A stretch of 64,000 nucleotides of DNA from Rubellimicrobium sp. (GCA_019454835.1 JACFNP010000003.1:1-64000), one strand, 5' to 3'; positions 7,963 to 17,355 are shown, numbered from the stretch's first letter. Notes: generated from the sequence alone by a model not told the origin. Made by a program: numbers and translations.

Positions 7963-10008
7963 CGCCGCCTCGATATTGCCGCCGTCCACCGTCATCACAT
8001 GGCCGGTGGTGCGGGCGGCCTGCGCCAGCATCACGAAGGCATCGGCGACATGCCCGGCCTCGACCTCGGCGCGCAGCAGGTTGCCCGCCATGTAGGCGCC
8101 CTCGTCCACCCCGCGCGCGGTGCTGCGCGCGGCGATCATCTCGGGGGTCAGCAGGCCGGAACGGATGCGGTCGGCGTTGATGCCGTTCACGCGCACCCCC
8201 TCGGCGCCCAGTTCCAGCGCCAGTTGCCGGACCAGAAAGAAGGTCGCGGCCTTGGGCAGGCCGTAGGCGGCAAAGCCCCGGCCGGGGTTCACCGCCTGCT
8301 TCGAGACGTTGAACAGCATCTGCCCTGCTTCGGCCCCGCGCGCACCGCGCGCAGCACCCTGCGCCCGGAACACCGCCGCCGCCGCCTGCGCAAAGGCGAA
8401 ATGGGCGAAGAAGTTCAGCTCGAAACTGTCGCGCAACGTGGCGTCGGGCAGGGTCGCCACGTCCCCCGTCACTGCCGCGCCCGCGTTCGAGACCAGGATA
8501 TCCAGCCCGCCGAACCGCGCGACACAGGCGGCAACCGCAGCCCCGGCGGCACCCGGCTGCGTGATGTCGCCGCCGTGGCCCGCATGGTCGCCGCCCAGCG
8601 CGGCCAGTGCCGCATCCAGCGCTGCGCCGGGGCGGTCGACCAGAAACAGGCTCGCCCCCTGCGCGGCAAAGGCGCGGGCGGTGGCCAGCCCGATGGCTCC
8701 GGCCCCGCCGGTCACCAGCACGACGCGGCCCTGCAGCGCGGGCGGGCGGCCCTTGCCCAGCTTGGCCTGTTCCAGCGACCAGTATTCCATGTCGAACAGG
8801 TCGGCATCACCGATGGGGCGGAAGCCGCCCGCCGCCTCGCCGTCGGCGCGCACGCGGGCCGACTGGCAGGCGATGTCGGCGGCGATGCGCGCAGCACCGG
8901 CGCTGGCCCCGACACCGACGATGCCGACGCCCTCGATCCAGACCGAGCCCGGCATCGGCGCGAGCATGGTCCTTGGCCCGTTCGCCTGCGGCGCATGGGT
9001 GTCGAAATAGCGCCGGTAACGGTCGGCAAAGGCCGCCACCCCGGCACGCATCGCCTCGGGCGCGCGGTCATGCACCACCAGCGGCCAGCCCTTGGTGCGG
9101 ATCACATGGTCGGGCGTCGCCACCCCCCGCGCGGCAAGATCGTCAAGATCGGGCCGGGCGCAGAAGGCGCGCTCGTCCTCGCCCGCGCGCAGGTCAAGGA
9201 CCGGCAGCGCGGCGTCGTCGGGCAGGCAGGATGCCAGCGCCCCGCGCAGCGCGGCCAGCACCGGCGCGACATCGGCCACCGGCAGCGCCGCCACCGGGTG
9301 CAGGGGCGCGGGGCGGCGCCGGGCCAGCCAGTCCTCGACCAGAGCGGTATGTTCGATGATGCGCGCGTAACTGGACCGCGCATCCGCCCCCCAGGCGAAA
9401 TGACCGTGGTTCACCAGCAGCAGGCCCTCGGCCTCGGGGTTGGCCTCATAGGCAAGCGCGGCCGCCTGCGCCAGCGCGAAGCCCGGCATGACATAGGGCA
9501 CCAGCGTCAGGCGGTCGCCAAAGATTTCGCGCGTGGCCGCCGCCACTTCGGGCAGATTGGCCAGCGTCAGGAAGGCGGTGGCGTGGGTGTGGTCGATGAC
9601 CGGATGGGGAATCCAGGCGTGCAGCAGGGTCTCGACCGAGGGGTTGGGCGCGGCGGGGTCCAGCAGGTTCAGGCGCTGCACCGCCACCATGTCCTCGTCC
9701 GACAGCCGCTCGAGCGCCCGCAACCGCAGCAGCGGCGAAAGCCGCACCGCAGGCAGGCCCGCCGCCTCGATGGTGCCCAGATCCCAGCCCGAGCCTTTCA
9801 CATGCAGCACCTCGACCTCGTCGCCGAAGATGTCGGTGGCCGTCGATTTCAGCGAGGTATTGCCGCCGCCGTGCATCACCAGATCGGGGTCGCGCCCGAT
9901 CAGCCGCGACGTGTAGACGCGCAGGGCCAGCGCGCGGGCGCGCGGGTCGGGTCCGGCGGCATCCGCCATCGCGCGCGCTTCGGCATCATCCCACAGATCG
10001 GCGACCAT
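7954..10008 (-). CDS. Bifunctional class II aldolase / short-chain dehydrogenase
   Basis: This 684-residue fusion has two domains. Residues ~25-400 are a class II (zinc) aldolase/adducin-fold domain with VMHGGGNTS, the zinc ligands in HTHATAF, and NHGHFAWG. Residues ~430-684 are a short-chain dehydrogenase with the Rossmann motif TGGAGAIG, SNAG, and the catalytic YGLPK preceded by Ser in FNVSKQ. This is the domain order of RhaD-like aldolase/dehydrogenase proteins of Gram-negative bacteria. These cleave a ketose 1-phosphate to DHAP and an aldehyde, then oxidise or reduce the aldehyde. Here the ketose would be the product of MtnA, for example a 5-substituted ribulose 1-phosphate (inference). 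The ATG at 10006-10008 has AGGGAGAAG upstream. The gene is divergent from the SorC regulator and probably controlled by it. Confidence 0.85.
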   Translation of the reverse strand: MVADLWDDAEARAMADAAGPDPRARALALRVYTSRLIGRDPDLVMHGGGNTSLKSTATDIFGDEVEVLHVKGSGWDLGTIEAAGLPAVRLSPLLRLRALERLSDEDMVAVQRLNLLDPAAPNPSVETLLHAWIPHPVIDHTHATAFLTLANLPEVAAATREIFGDRLTLVPYVMPGFALAQAAALAYEANPEAEGLLLVNHGHFAWGADARSSYARIIEHTALVEDWLARRRPAPLHPVAALPVADVAPVLAALRGALASCLPDDAALPVLDLRAGEDERAFCARPDLDDLAARGVATPDHVIRTKGWPLVVHDRAPEAMRAGVAAFADRYRRYFDTHAPQANGPRTMLAPMPGSVWIEGVGIVGVGASAGAARIAADIACQSARVRADGEAAGGFRPIGDADLFDMEYWSLEQAKLGKGRPPALQGRVVLVTGGAGAIGLATARAFAAQGASLFLVDRPGAALDAALAALGGDHAGHGGDITQPGAAGAAVAACVARFGGLDILVSNAGAAVTGDVATLPDATLRDSFELNFFAHFAFAQAAAAVFRAQGAARGARGAEAGQMLFNVSKQAVNPGRGFAAYGLPKAATFFLVRQLALELGAEGVRVNGINADRIRSGLLTPEMIAARSTARGVDEGAYMAGNLLRAEVEAGHVADAFVMLAQAARTTGHVMTVDGGNIEAALR

Positions 10009-10027
10009 CGGCTTCTCCCTTCACCTG

Positions 10028-10140
10028 CGGCGCGGGGGCGCTGCCCCTGGCCCCGGAGGGGCCTCCCCCGGAGTATTTGGGCAAGGATGAAACGGGCTGC
10101 GCTTTCATCCTTGCAAAAATACTCCCGCCGGAGGCATCCA
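10028..10140. repeat. AT-tipped stem repeat (family 4), copy 1
   Basis: The long imperfect palindrome consists of GGAGTATTT, then GCAAGGATGAAA, a 10-base loop, TTTCATCCTTGC and AAATACTCC. It is flanked by GC-rich runs (GGGGGCGCTGCCCC). A related copy is at 39866-40003. It fills most of the space between the divergent aldolase/SDR and regulator genes. It could act as a two-way terminator or RNA stem, but it lies between 5' ends, so that role is not obvious here. Confidence 0.75.
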
Positions 10141-10188
10141 CGGCCCCGACCGGGTATGCCGCCGACGGTTGATGCTCGACTTTTCTAC

Positions 10189-10210
10189 TTTTGTCACCTA
10201 CACTTGTCAA
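10189..10210 (+). promoter_or_regulatory. Candidate SorC-regulator operator (TTGTCA direct repeats)
   Basis: Two half-sites, TTTGTCA and TTGTCAA, lie in the same orientation 13 bases apart, 20-40 bases before the regulator start. The same half-site forms a palindrome at 13646-13669 before the transporter operon. This suggests autoregulation and control of the divergent aldolase gene. It was found by eye only. Confidence 0.4.
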
Positions 10211-10231
10211 ACGTCAGATGCAGGTTGTGCC

Positions 10232-11200
10232 ATGAACCAGCCCCTCCGGCGCCGCACCCGTGCGCGGGCGAGCGGCGAGAATGCGGTCATTCAGGTCGCA
10301 TGGATGTATTATCAGGACGGGTTGAACCAGCGCGACATCGCCGAAGAACTGGGCATCTCGCGCGCCACCGTGGTCAACTACCTGCAGGAGGCCCGCGAAC
10401 GCGGCCTCATCCGCATCACCATGGCCTCGCCGAGCTTCACCACGCATCGCCTCGCGCTGGAACTGACCGAGCGGTTCGGCCTGAGCGCCGCCTTCGTGGT
10501 CCCCGACGAGGGCACGGGCGAGGAAGAGGGCTTCCTGCGGGTCGTGAAGGGCGCCGCACTGTGGCTGCCGGAACTGGTGGCGCCGGGCGACCGGCTGGGG
10601 GTCGCCTGGGGCCGCACGGTCTACGAGATCGCCGAACGGGTCGAATCGCGCCCCGTCGCGGGGCTGGTGGTGCTGCAACTGGTGGGGTCGATGGCGACAC
10701 CCTACGGGTTCACCACCGAAGCCTGCTCGACGCTGCTGGCACAGCGGCTGGGTGCGCGCTGCCTGAACCTGCACACGCCCGCGATCCTCAGCCGCGCCGC
10801 GCTGGCGGGCGAATTGCGCGAGGAGCCGATCCTGAAGAGCCAGCTTGCCGAACTGGAAAGCGTGAACAAGCTGCTGTTCTCGGTCGGCACCGCCTGCGCG
10901 GACAGCCATATCGTGCTGTCGGGACTGGCCAGCCGCGCCGATCTTGACTGGTATGTGGCGCAGGGCGCGGTCGGGGTGATCTGCGGGCGGTTCATCGGTG
11001 CGGACGGGCGCCAGATTCCGGGACCGATGGAGGAACGGATGATCGGCATCCCCCTGCCCCGGCTGGTCGGGCTGGAGACGGGGATTCTGGTCACCCCCGG
11101 CCTCGACAAGGTCGAGGCCACGCGCGCGGCGATCCGGGGCGGCTATGTCACCCATCTGGTGACCGGCACCAGTGTTGCCGAGGCGCTGCTGGCGGGGTGA
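10232..11200 (+). CDS. SorC/DeoR-type sugar-binding transcriptional regulator
   Basis: This 322-residue regulator has an N-terminal helix-turn-helix at about residues 20-60 (QRDIAEELGISRATVVNYL). A SorC-family effector domain from ~70 to the end is related to sugar-phosphate isomerases (VAWGRTVYEIA, CADSHIVLSGL, GGYVTHLVTG). Such proteins usually bind a phosphorylated sugar and repress the catabolic genes around them. The ATG at 10232 gives the usual start just before the HTH domain; an in-frame start 21 codons upstream would cover the candidate operator and is less likely. It lies between the aldolase/SDR gene (divergent) and mtnA-mtnK (convergent), so it is the obvious local regulator. The ligand is probably a 1-phosphate made by MtnK or MtnA (inference). 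Confidence 0.88.
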   Translation: MNQPLRRRTRARASGENAVIQVAWMYYQDGLNQRDIAEELGISRATVVNYLQEARERGLIRITMASPSFTTHRLALELTERFGLSAAFVVPDEGTGEEEGFLRVVKGAALWLPELVAPGDRLGVAWGRTVYEIAERVESRPVAGLVVLQLVGSMATPYGFTTEACSTLLAQRLGARCLNLHTPAILSRAALAGELREEPILKSQLAELESVNKLLFSVGTACADSHIVLSGLASRADLDWYVAQGAVGVICGRFIGADGRQIPGPMEERMIGIPLPRLVGLETGILVTPGLDKVEATRAAIRGGYVTHLVTGTSVAEALLAG

Positions 11201-11234
11201 GAGAAGCACCGTCATTGCGAGGAAAACAAGACCC

Positions 11235-12335
11235 TCACCCAGCCGCCGCCTTCAGATCACCGAACATCGCCGCCATGCCCGCCTCGGACGCGGGGCACAG
11301 GCCGCGTTCGGTCAGCAGTCCCGTGACCAGTTCGGCGGGCGTCACGTCGAAGGCCGGGTTGCGCGCCGGGGTGCCCTCGGGCGAGATCAGGACATCGGCG
11401 ATGCTGCCGTCCGCCGCGCGGCCCTGCACATGGGTCACCTCGCGCCCGTCGCGTTCCTCGATGGGGATTTCGCGCACGCCGTCATGCACCCGCCAGTCGA
11501 TGGTCGGCGAGGGCAGCGCCACATAGAAGGGCACCCCGTTCGCGCTGGCCGCCAGCGCCTTGAGATAGGTGCCGATCTTGTTGCAGACATCGCCCCGCGC
11601 GGTGGTGCGGTCGGTGCCGACGATGACCATGTCGACCTCGCCGTGCTGCATCAGGTGGCCGCCCGCGTTGTCGACGATCAGGTGATGCGGGATGCCGTGC
11701 GAGTGCATCTCCCATGCCGTCAGTTGCGCACCCTGGTTGCGGGGCCGGGTTTCATCGACGAAGACATGGATCGGGATGCCTTCCTCGTAGGCGTGATACA
11801 TGGGCGAGGTGGCGGTGCCCCAGTCGACCGTCGCCAGCCATCCGGCGTTGCAATGGGTGAGGATGTTCACCGGCCTGCCGCCCTTGCGGGCGGCGATGTC
11901 GCGGATGATCTGCAGCCCGTGCTCTCCGATGCGGCGGTTGATCTCCACGTCCTCGTCGCAGATTTCCTCGGCCAGCCGTGCCGCCGCCCCGGCGCGTTCG
12001 CCCGGCGGCAGCGGCGCCAGCGCCGCGCGCATCCGGTCCAGCGCCCAGCGCAGGTTGATCGCGGTCGGGCGGGTGGCGTGCAGCACCTCCCAGGTGTCGT
12101 TCAGCGCGGCATCGGAGGGATCATCGGCCATCTGCACCGCCATGCCCCAGGCCGCCGTCGCCCCGATCAGCGGCGCGCCGCGCACCCACATCTCGGCAAT
12201 GGCGCGGGCAAAGTCGGCGCGCGTGCGCAGGGGCACGATGCGCAATTCATGCGGCAGCCAGCGCTGGTCGATCACCTGCACCACGCCCGCATCGTCGCGC
12301 CAGATGGTGCGGTAGGGTTTGCCGTCGATCTTCAC
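11235..12335 (-). CDS. mtnA: S-methyl-5-thioribose-1-phosphate isomerase (MtnA)
   Basis: This 366-residue protein is of the MtnA/eIF2B-like family, which converts 5-methylthioribose 1-phosphate to 5-methylthioribulose 1-phosphate in the cytoplasm. The family signatures are present: RGAPLIGA near residue 50, the catalytic cysteine in [28 protein letters not shown] and the catalytic Asp in VGTDRTTA. The start is a GTG at 12333-12335 that overlaps the mtnK stop (GTGA), so the two are translationally coupled. Family members can also act on 5-deoxyribose 1-phosphate, so the true substrate may not contain sulfur. The intergenic stretch after it (11209-11223) holds a left-arm fragment of the family 1 repeat. 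Confidence 0.93.
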   Translation of the reverse strand: MKIDGKPYRTIWRDDAGVVQVIDQRWLPHELRIVPLRTRADFARAIAEMWVRGAPLIGATAAWGMAVQMADDPSDAALNDTWEVLHATRPTAINLRWALDRMRAALAPLPPGERAGAAARLAEEICDEDVEINRRIGEHGLQIIRDIAARKGGRPVNILTHCNAGWLATVDWGTATSPMYHAYEEGIPIHVFVDETRPRNQGAQLTAWEMHSHGIPHHLIVDNAGGHLMQHGEVDMVIVGTDRTTARGDVCNKIGTYLKALAASANGVPFYVALPSPTIDWRVHDGVREIPIEERDGREVTHVQGRAADGSIADVLISPEGTPARNPAFDVTPAELVTGLLTERGLCPASEAGMAAMFGDLKAAAG

Positions 12336-13597
12336 AGGTGATCCTCCCCGTCCATGCGCCGCGCCATGGCGAGGACCGCATCCATGCCGTGAATCGCGCC
12401 CGCGCCCAGCATCAACTGCCGCCCCATGGCCAGCGCGCGGGCCTCGCAACCGGCGCGGATGCCTTCGTCGGCGATGCTCTCGAAATCGGCGTTATGGGCG
12501 AGGCCAAGGATGCGACGGTGCATCTCGACCCCGCAGAAGCCCAGGCTGTCGCGCCAGATCTGCCCCAGCAGGTCAGACAGCGCCTGTTCGGACGCCAGCG
12601 CGTGGCCCTGATCCTCGTAGAGGGTCGCCTGATAGAGAATCCCGGTGCGTTCCGTGCGCCACAGCCGGGCGAATTCTGCGGCGAACACCTCCCAGATTTC
12701 CTGCGTGACCGAAAGCAGCCAGTCCTTGAACCCGGCCCGGTCGCCCTGGGTCTGTTCGTGGCCGTTCTGGCTGAACCACGCCATGAGAAAATTGGCGATC
12801 AACATGCCGGTATCAAAGCCGAACGGGCCGTAGGTGACGAATTCCGGGTCGATGACCCGGCTTTCGGTATCGGTCACCATCACCGAACCCGTATGCAGGT
12901 CGCCGTGCAGCATGGTCTCGGCGCGGCTGGTGAAGGCCAGTTTCAGATGCTGCGCCGCGACCTTCAGCGACAGGTCGGCGCGCAGCCGCGCCACGATGCC
13001 GTCAAGGCCCGGCGTGTGGTGGTTCATCTTCGCGGCGAAATAGGGGTCCGAAAAGACCAGATTCTCGGTGATGTCGCAGATTTCGACATTGCCGGAGAAC
13101 AGCGCCACATCGGCCTTCTTCTGCGCTGTGGGCAGCGACAGGTCCGAGCCGCGAAACAGGGTGCGGGCACAGAATTCGCCCAGCCGCCGCCCCAGCCCCG
13201 CCACGCGCTGCCCGTTGATGAGCGCCTGCCGCAGGATGATGTGGGGGCTGAGATATTCCATGACGATCAGCGCCTGCGTCTCGTCGAAGTGGTAGATCGC
13301 GGGCACCGAACCCGGATCGCGGGCCTCGTGGCGCACCAGCGCGTTGTATTCAAAGAACGACCGCTTCAGCGGCAGCGGCCACGAATCGCCGACGAGGCGC
13401 ACATAGGGCAGCGCCTGCTTCACGACCGCCGATGCTCTGGCGCCCTCGACGATGAACACGAGGTTCAGGTTGCCGTCGCCGACCTCGCGCACCGTCCAGC
13501 CGTCGGCAGGGCCGAGCCGCTCGACAAGGGCAGGCAGCGCGCCCAGCCGCCGGGGCAGCGTCTCGGGCGTCAGGGCGGCATAATCTTGCGTGGTCAT
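12332..13597 (-). CDS. mtnK: S-methyl-5-thioribose kinase (MtnK)
   Basis: This 421-residue kinase has the aminoglycoside-phosphotransferase-like fold and uses ATP to phosphorylate C1 of 5-methylthioribose. Key features are DGNLNLVF near residue 45, the hinge [13 protein letters not shown], the catalytic loop [13 protein letters not shown] and the metal-binding [14 protein letters not shown]. Length and motifs match MtnK throughout. The start at 13595-13597 has GGGGGAGGAG upstream. It is the first gene of a two-gene operon with mtnA, divergent from the ABC importer operon with a shared operator-like palindrome between them. No methylthioadenosine nucleosidase or phosphorylase lies nearby. Together with the adjacent importer this suggests that the free sugar comes from outside the cell (inference). 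Confidence 0.93.
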   Translation of the reverse strand: MTTQDYAALTPETLPRRLGALPALVERLGPADGWTVREVGDGNLNLVFIVEGARASAVVKQALPYVRLVGDSWPLPLKRSFFEYNALVRHEARDPGSVPAIYHFDETQALIVMEYLSPHIILRQALINGQRVAGLGRRLGEFCARTLFRGSDLSLPTAQKKADVALFSGNVEICDITENLVFSDPYFAAKMNHHTPGLDGIVARLRADLSLKVAAQHLKLAFTSRAETMLHGDLHTGSVMVTDTESRVIDPEFVTYGPFGFDTGMLIANFLMAWFSQNGHEQTQGDRAGFKDWLLSVTQEIWEVFAAEFARLWRTERTGILYQATLYEDQGHALASEQALSDLLGQIWRDSLGFCGVEMHRRILGLAHNADFESIADEGIRAGCEARALAMGRQLMLGAGAIHGMDAVLAMARRMDGEDHL

Positions 13598-13645
13598 CGT
13601 CTCCTCCCCCACGGGCTTTGCGGGCAGGATTTCCACAAATCCGGC

Positions 13646-13688
13646 ATATGTCAAATGTTATTGACAAATGACCAGCGGCGGCTAGCGT
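13646..13688 (+). promoter_or_regulatory. Promoter and operator-like palindrome for the importer/RLP operon
   Basis: The palindrome ATATGTCAA-ATGTTA-TTGACAAAT (13646-13669) has one mismatch per 9-base arm. Its right arm contains a perfect -35 box, TTGACA (13661-13666), followed after 16 bases by TAGCGT at 13683 as a weak -10. A repressor bound here would block the importer operon and could also affect the divergent mtnK. The arms match the half-sites at 10189-10210. Confidence 0.5.
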
Positions 13689-13711
13689 AAGCGGAAATCG
13701 GGGGGGCGATC

Positions 13712-15226
13712 TTGGCCAACGGTGCCGTCACCATTCGCGGACTGACCAAGGCTTTCGGCCGCAATACCGTGCTGCGCGGCGTGGACCTCGACCTGCCTGC
13801 GGGGCGGGTCACGGTGCTGATGGGCGCAAACGGGGCGGGCAAGTCCACGCTGGTCAAGGTGCTCTGCGGCGTCCACGGCGCCGATGCGGGCGAGGTGCTG
13901 CTGGCCGGTGCGCCCTTCGCCCCCGCCAGCCCGGCGCAGGCTTTGCGGGCGGGCATCGTCACCGTGCATCAGAACATCAACGACGGCGTGGTGCCCGATC
14001 TCGACGTGGCCTCGAACCTGCTGCTCGATTCGCTGGCCGAGGGCGGGGCGGTGTTCCTCAACACCCGCCGGATGCGCGCCGAGGCGCGGCAGATCGCCGC
14101 CGCCGTCGGGCTGGAGATCGACGTGGGCCGTCCGGTCGCGGGGCTGTCGCTGGCCGACCGCCAGCTTGTCGCCATCGCGCGGGCCATGGCGCAGAAGCCC
14201 AAGCTGCTGATCCTCGACGAACCCACCTCGTCGCTGTCGATGGCCGAGGCCGAACGCCTGTTCACCCTGATCGAGCGGCTGCGCGACGACGGCGTGGCGA
14301 TCCTCTACATCTCGCACCGCATGTCGGACATCCGCCGTCTGGCCGACCGGATCGTGTCGATGCGCGACGGCCAGATCGCCGGGCTGTTCGAGGACCAGCC
14401 GCTCGACTACGCGGGCGCGGTGCGGGCGATGCTCGGGCAGGAGATCGCCGAGATGGACATCGCCATCCCGGCGCCCGGCGCGCCGGTGCTGGAACTGCGC
14501 GGCCTGCAGTTGCGCCCCGAGGCGCGGCCCTTCGACCTGACGCTGCACGAAAACGAGGTGGTGGCGATTGCGGGCCTTGTCGGCTCGGGCAAGACCGCGC
14601 TGGCCGGAGTGCTGTTCGGTCTGGCCCGCCCGGTCGCGGGCGAGGTGATGCTTGACGGACGGCCCCACCGGCCCGCCAACCCCGGCGCCGCCGTGGCGGC
14701 AGGCGTGTTCATGGCCGCCAAGGACCGGCGCTCCAACGCGGTGATCCCCGATTTCGACATCCAGCGGAACCTGTCGCTGCCCTTCACCCGGCGTCATTCG
14801 GGCACATTCGCGCTGATGCGCGGGCGGTCGGAACGCGCCACGGCGGATGCCACCATCGCCACGATGGGCGTGGTCTGCCAGGGGCCGCGCGATTCGATCC
14901 TGACGCTGTCGGGTGGCAACCAGCAGAAGGTCGTCGTCGGGCGCTGGCTGGCCGAAGCCTCGCGGCTGCTGATCCTCGACGAACCCTTCCAGGGTGTGGA
15001 CATCCGCGCCCGCCGCGACATCGGGCGCCGCATCCGCGAAAGCGCCGGGAACCGCGCGACGCTGGTGCTGTGCACCGAACTCGACGAGGCGCTGGAAGTC
15101 GCCGACCGGATTCTGGTGATGAGCGAGCACACCATCATCGGCGAACACCGCAACGAGAACATCGACCTTGCCGAACTGACGGCCGAGGTCGCAGGCACCG
15201 GGCCAGCCATGGAAAAGACGGCATGA
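13712..15226 (+). CDS. Ribose-type sugar ABC transporter, double ATPase subunit
   Basis: This 504-residue tandem ATPase is of the RbsA/XylG/MglA class, which drives uptake of monosaccharides through a RbsC-type permease. The first domain has Walker A GANGAGKST, signature LSLADRQLVAIA and Walker B LLILDEPTSS. The second has a degenerate Walker A (GLVGSGKTA), signature LSGGNQQKVVV and Walker B LLILDEPFQGVD. Unequal domains are normal for this class. The start is a TTG preceded by GGGGGG; no better ATG is in frame nearby. It is the first gene of a six-gene operon (ATPase, permease, binding protein, two transketolase halves, RLP) and overlaps the permease by 4 bases. Confidence 0.92.
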   Translation: MANGAVTIRGLTKAFGRNTVLRGVDLDLPAGRVTVLMGANGAGKSTLVKVLCGVHGADAGEVLLAGAPFAPASPAQALRAGIVTVHQNINDGVVPDLDVASNLLLDSLAEGGAVFLNTRRMRAEARQIAAAVGLEIDVGRPVAGLSLADRQLVAIARAMAQKPKLLILDEPTSSLSMAEAERLFTLIERLRDDGVAILYISHRMSDIRRLADRIVSMRDGQIAGLFEDQPLDYAGAVRAMLGQEIAEMDIAIPAPGAPVLELRGLQLRPEARPFDLTLHENEVVAIAGLVGSGKTALAGVLFGLARPVAGEVMLDGRPHRPANPGAAVAAGVFMAAKDRRSNAVIPDFDIQRNLSLPFTRRHSGTFALMRGRSERATADATIATMGVVCQGPRDSILTLSGGNQQKVVVGRWLAEASRLLILDEPFQGVDIRARRDIGRRIRESAGNRATLVLCTELDEALEVADRILVMSEHTIIGEHRNENIDLAELTAEVAGTGPAMEKTA

Positions 15227-16233
15227 AATCCGCATCCTCCTTCACCGCGCTGGCGATCCGCTACGGGTTTCTCGTCCTGATGGCGGCGCTGATCGTGGTG
15301 TTTTCCATCGCCAAGCCCGCCTTCATGACCCCGCAGAGCGCGGTCTTCATCCTGCAATCGGTGGCGATCACCGGGATCCTCGCGCTGGGCGTCACCGCGA
15401 CGCTGGTGGTGGACGGGTTCGACCTGTCCATCGGCTCGGTCGCCACCTCGGCGCTGATGCTGTCGGCCTATGTGCAGGTGGTCTGGGGCCTGGGCGCCTT
15501 CGTCGCGGTGGCGCTGTGTCTGGCGATGGGGGCGGCGGTCGGCCTGATAAACGGGCTGCTGATCGTGAAGGGCCGGATTCCCGACCTGCTGGCCACTTTG
15601 GGCATGATGTTCCTGCTGATCGGATTGCAGCGCATCCCGACCGAGGGCAATTCGATCTCGACGGGCATGGTGCTCAAGGACGGCAGCACCGCCACAGGCA
15701 CCTTTTCGCCGAATTTCCTGATGCTTGGGCGCTACCGGATCGATTTCGTCCTGCCCGATCTGGTGCCGCTGTCGGTGGTGTTCCTCGTCATCATCGCGGC
15801 GCTGATGTGGGTATTTCTCGAACGCACCCGCCATGGCCGCGTCATGTATGCGATAGGATCGAACGCGCAGGCGGCGGCGCTGGCGGGGATCAACGTCAAC
15901 CGCTACCGCATCCTTGCCTATGTGATCTCGGGCGTCACCGCCTCGATCGGCGGCATCCTGCTGGCGGCGCGGCTGGGGCGCGGCGACGTGGGGTCGGGCA
16001 ACAACCTGCTGCTCGATGCGGTCGGCGCGGCGCTGATCGGCTATGCGGTGCTGGGCGCCGCGCGGCCCAACGCCTTCGGCACCGCCATCGGCGCGCTGTT
16101 CGTGGGCGTGCTTCTGCAGGGGCTGACGATGCTGAACGCGCCCTATTACACGCAGGATTTCATCAAGGGCGCGGTGCTGGTCGTCGCGCTCGTCTTCACC
16201 TTCGCCCTCTCCGGGCGGATCGGGCGCGGCTGA
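15223..16233 (+). CDS. Ribose-type sugar ABC transporter, permease
   Basis: This 336-residue inner-membrane permease is of the RbsC family (BPD_transp_2). About nine or ten hydrophobic segments are visible. The family loop motif is LAYVISGVTASIGGI, followed by the conserved GSGNNLLLDAVGAALIG segment near the cytoplasmic coupling region. The start ATG at 15223 overlaps the ATPase stop (ATGA), so the two are translationally coupled. With the flanking ATPase and binding protein it completes a one-permease importer for a monosaccharide-like substrate. Confidence 0.92.
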   Translation: MKSASSFTALAIRYGFLVLMAALIVVFSIAKPAFMTPQSAVFILQSVAITGILALGVTATLVVDGFDLSIGSVATSALMLSAYVQVVWGLGAFVAVALCLAMGAAVGLINGLLIVKGRIPDLLATLGMMFLLIGLQRIPTEGNSISTGMVLKDGSTATGTFSPNFLMLGRYRIDFVLPDLVPLSVVFLVIIAALMWVFLERTRHGRVMYAIGSNAQAAALAGINVNRYRILAYVISGVTASIGGILLAARLGRGDVGSGNNLLLDAVGAALIGYAVLGAARPNAFGTAIGALFVGVLLQGLTMLNAPYYTQDFIKGAVLVVALVFTFALSGRIGRG

Positions 16234-16273
16234 GCCGCGAAAACAACGGCACTACGGAGAAAGGGAGGATACC

Positions 16274-17305
16274 ATGATCTCCAGACGGACCTTCGGCGCA
16301 CTTCTGGGCGGCATCGCGCTGGTCCCCGGAATGGCACTGGCGCAGCCCGCGCCATTCGACAACCCCGGCGAGGTGACCATCGCGCTGGTGCGTTACCTGT
16401 CCACCGGCGACTTCTTCCAGGCCTATCTTTCGGGCGTGGAAAAGCAGGCCGCCGCTCTGGGCGTGAACCTGCAGGTGTTCGACAGCCGCCAGGACGCGGC
16501 GCTGCAGGCCGACATGGTCGACCAGGCCATCGCGCTGGGCGTCGACGGCATCATCATCCAGCACGGGCTGACCGAATCGATGCAGGAGGCCGCCCAGCGC
16601 GCCGTCGATGCCGGCATCCCGACCGTCGCCTTCGACGTGGATGTGGAGAACGACCGGATTCCGCAGATTGAGCAGTCGGACCACGACCTTGCGCGCCTGT
16701 CGCTGGCCGCCGCGCTCGAGGACAACGGCGACAGCTTTGTCGCGGGCTACGTCTATGTCCCCGGCATCGCGCCGCTCGACCGCCGCAACGAGGTCTGGGA
16801 AGAGGTGAAGGCCGCCAACCCCGGCATCGACCAGGTGGCGATGTTCGGCACGCTCGACAACCCGATTGCCAACTCGGTCGCCAACCAGGCCCGTGCGGTG
16901 CTGTCGGCCAACCCCAACATCACCGTGATGTTCGCCCCCTATGACGAATTCGCCAAGGGCGTGAAGATCGCCGTCGATGAAGCGGGCATGTCGGGCCAGA
17001 TTTCGATCTACGCCGCCGACATCTCGACCGCCGACATCGCTCTGATGCGCGAGCCGGATTCGTCGTGGAAGGCCACCGCCGCCACCAACCCCGCCGTCGT
17101 GGGCGAGGTCTCGGTGCGGGCGCTGGCGATGATGATGGCGGGCGAAGACCCCGGCCACAACGTCATCGTGCCGCCGACGATGATTACCCAGGCGATGCTG
17201 AACGAACTCGACATCTCGAACATGGAGGAACTGGGCGAGAAGCTCCCGGCCTTCGCCCATGCCGATGTCGTGGTGCCCGACTGGATGCCGCTGCCCGCGC
17301 GCTGA
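16274..17305 (+). CDS. Sugar ABC transporter substrate-binding protein (Tat-type signal)
   Basis: This 343-residue periplasmic binding protein is of the ribose/galactose class (Peripla_BP_4 type I fold). The N-terminus MISRRTFGALLGG has the twin-arginine motif SRRTFG followed by a hydrophobic stretch and AQA-type cleavage near residue 24, so Tat export is likely. No lipobox is present. Ligand-contact segments include ALVRYLSTGDFF at the start of the mature protein, DGIIIQHG, VAFDVDVEND and FAPYDEFAKG. It has a strong GGGAGG ribosome binding site. A strong hairpin follows the gene at 17330-17355. The ligand is expected to be a pentose-like sugar given MtnK and MtnA, possibly 5-methylthioribose or 5-deoxyribose (inference). 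Confidence 0.9.
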   Translation: MISRRTFGALLGGIALVPGMALAQPAPFDNPGEVTIALVRYLSTGDFFQAYLSGVEKQAAALGVNLQVFDSRQDAALQADMVDQAIALGVDGIIIQHGLTESMQEAAQRAVDAGIPTVAFDVDVENDRIPQIEQSDHDLARLSLAAALEDNGDSFVAGYVYVPGIAPLDRRNEVWEEVKAANPGIDQVAMFGTLDNPIANSVANQARAVLSANPNITVMFAPYDEFAKGVKIAVDEAGMSGQISIYAADISTADIALMREPDSSWKATAATNPAVVGEVSVRALAMMMAGEDPGHNVIVPPTMITQAMLNELDISNMEELGEKLPAFAHADVVVPDWMPLPAR

Positions 17306-17329
17306 CCCGCCGGGCCTGACCTGACACAC

Positions 17330-17355
17330 GCGCCCCGGACCCCGGACCGGGGCGC
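17330..17355 (+). terminator. Intercistronic hairpin after the binding-protein gene
   Basis: The perfect 9-bp arms GCGCCCCGG and CCGGGGCGC enclose an 8-base loop. No T-run follows, so it is more likely an mRNA-stabilising or attenuating stem than a full terminator. A similar stem follows the binding-protein gene of the second ABC importer (55968-55997). Confidence 0.6.

Noticed and set aside
7999-10947. Long plus-strand frame (about 980 codons) antisense to the aldolase/SDR gene
   Set aside because: It is a shadow of the aldolase/SDR and regulator genes, with low complexity and no family features.
13598-13711. SAM riboswitch before mtnK
   Set aside because: The 114-base divergent gap is filled by the palindrome and promoter; no SAM-aptamer-like stems were found by eye.
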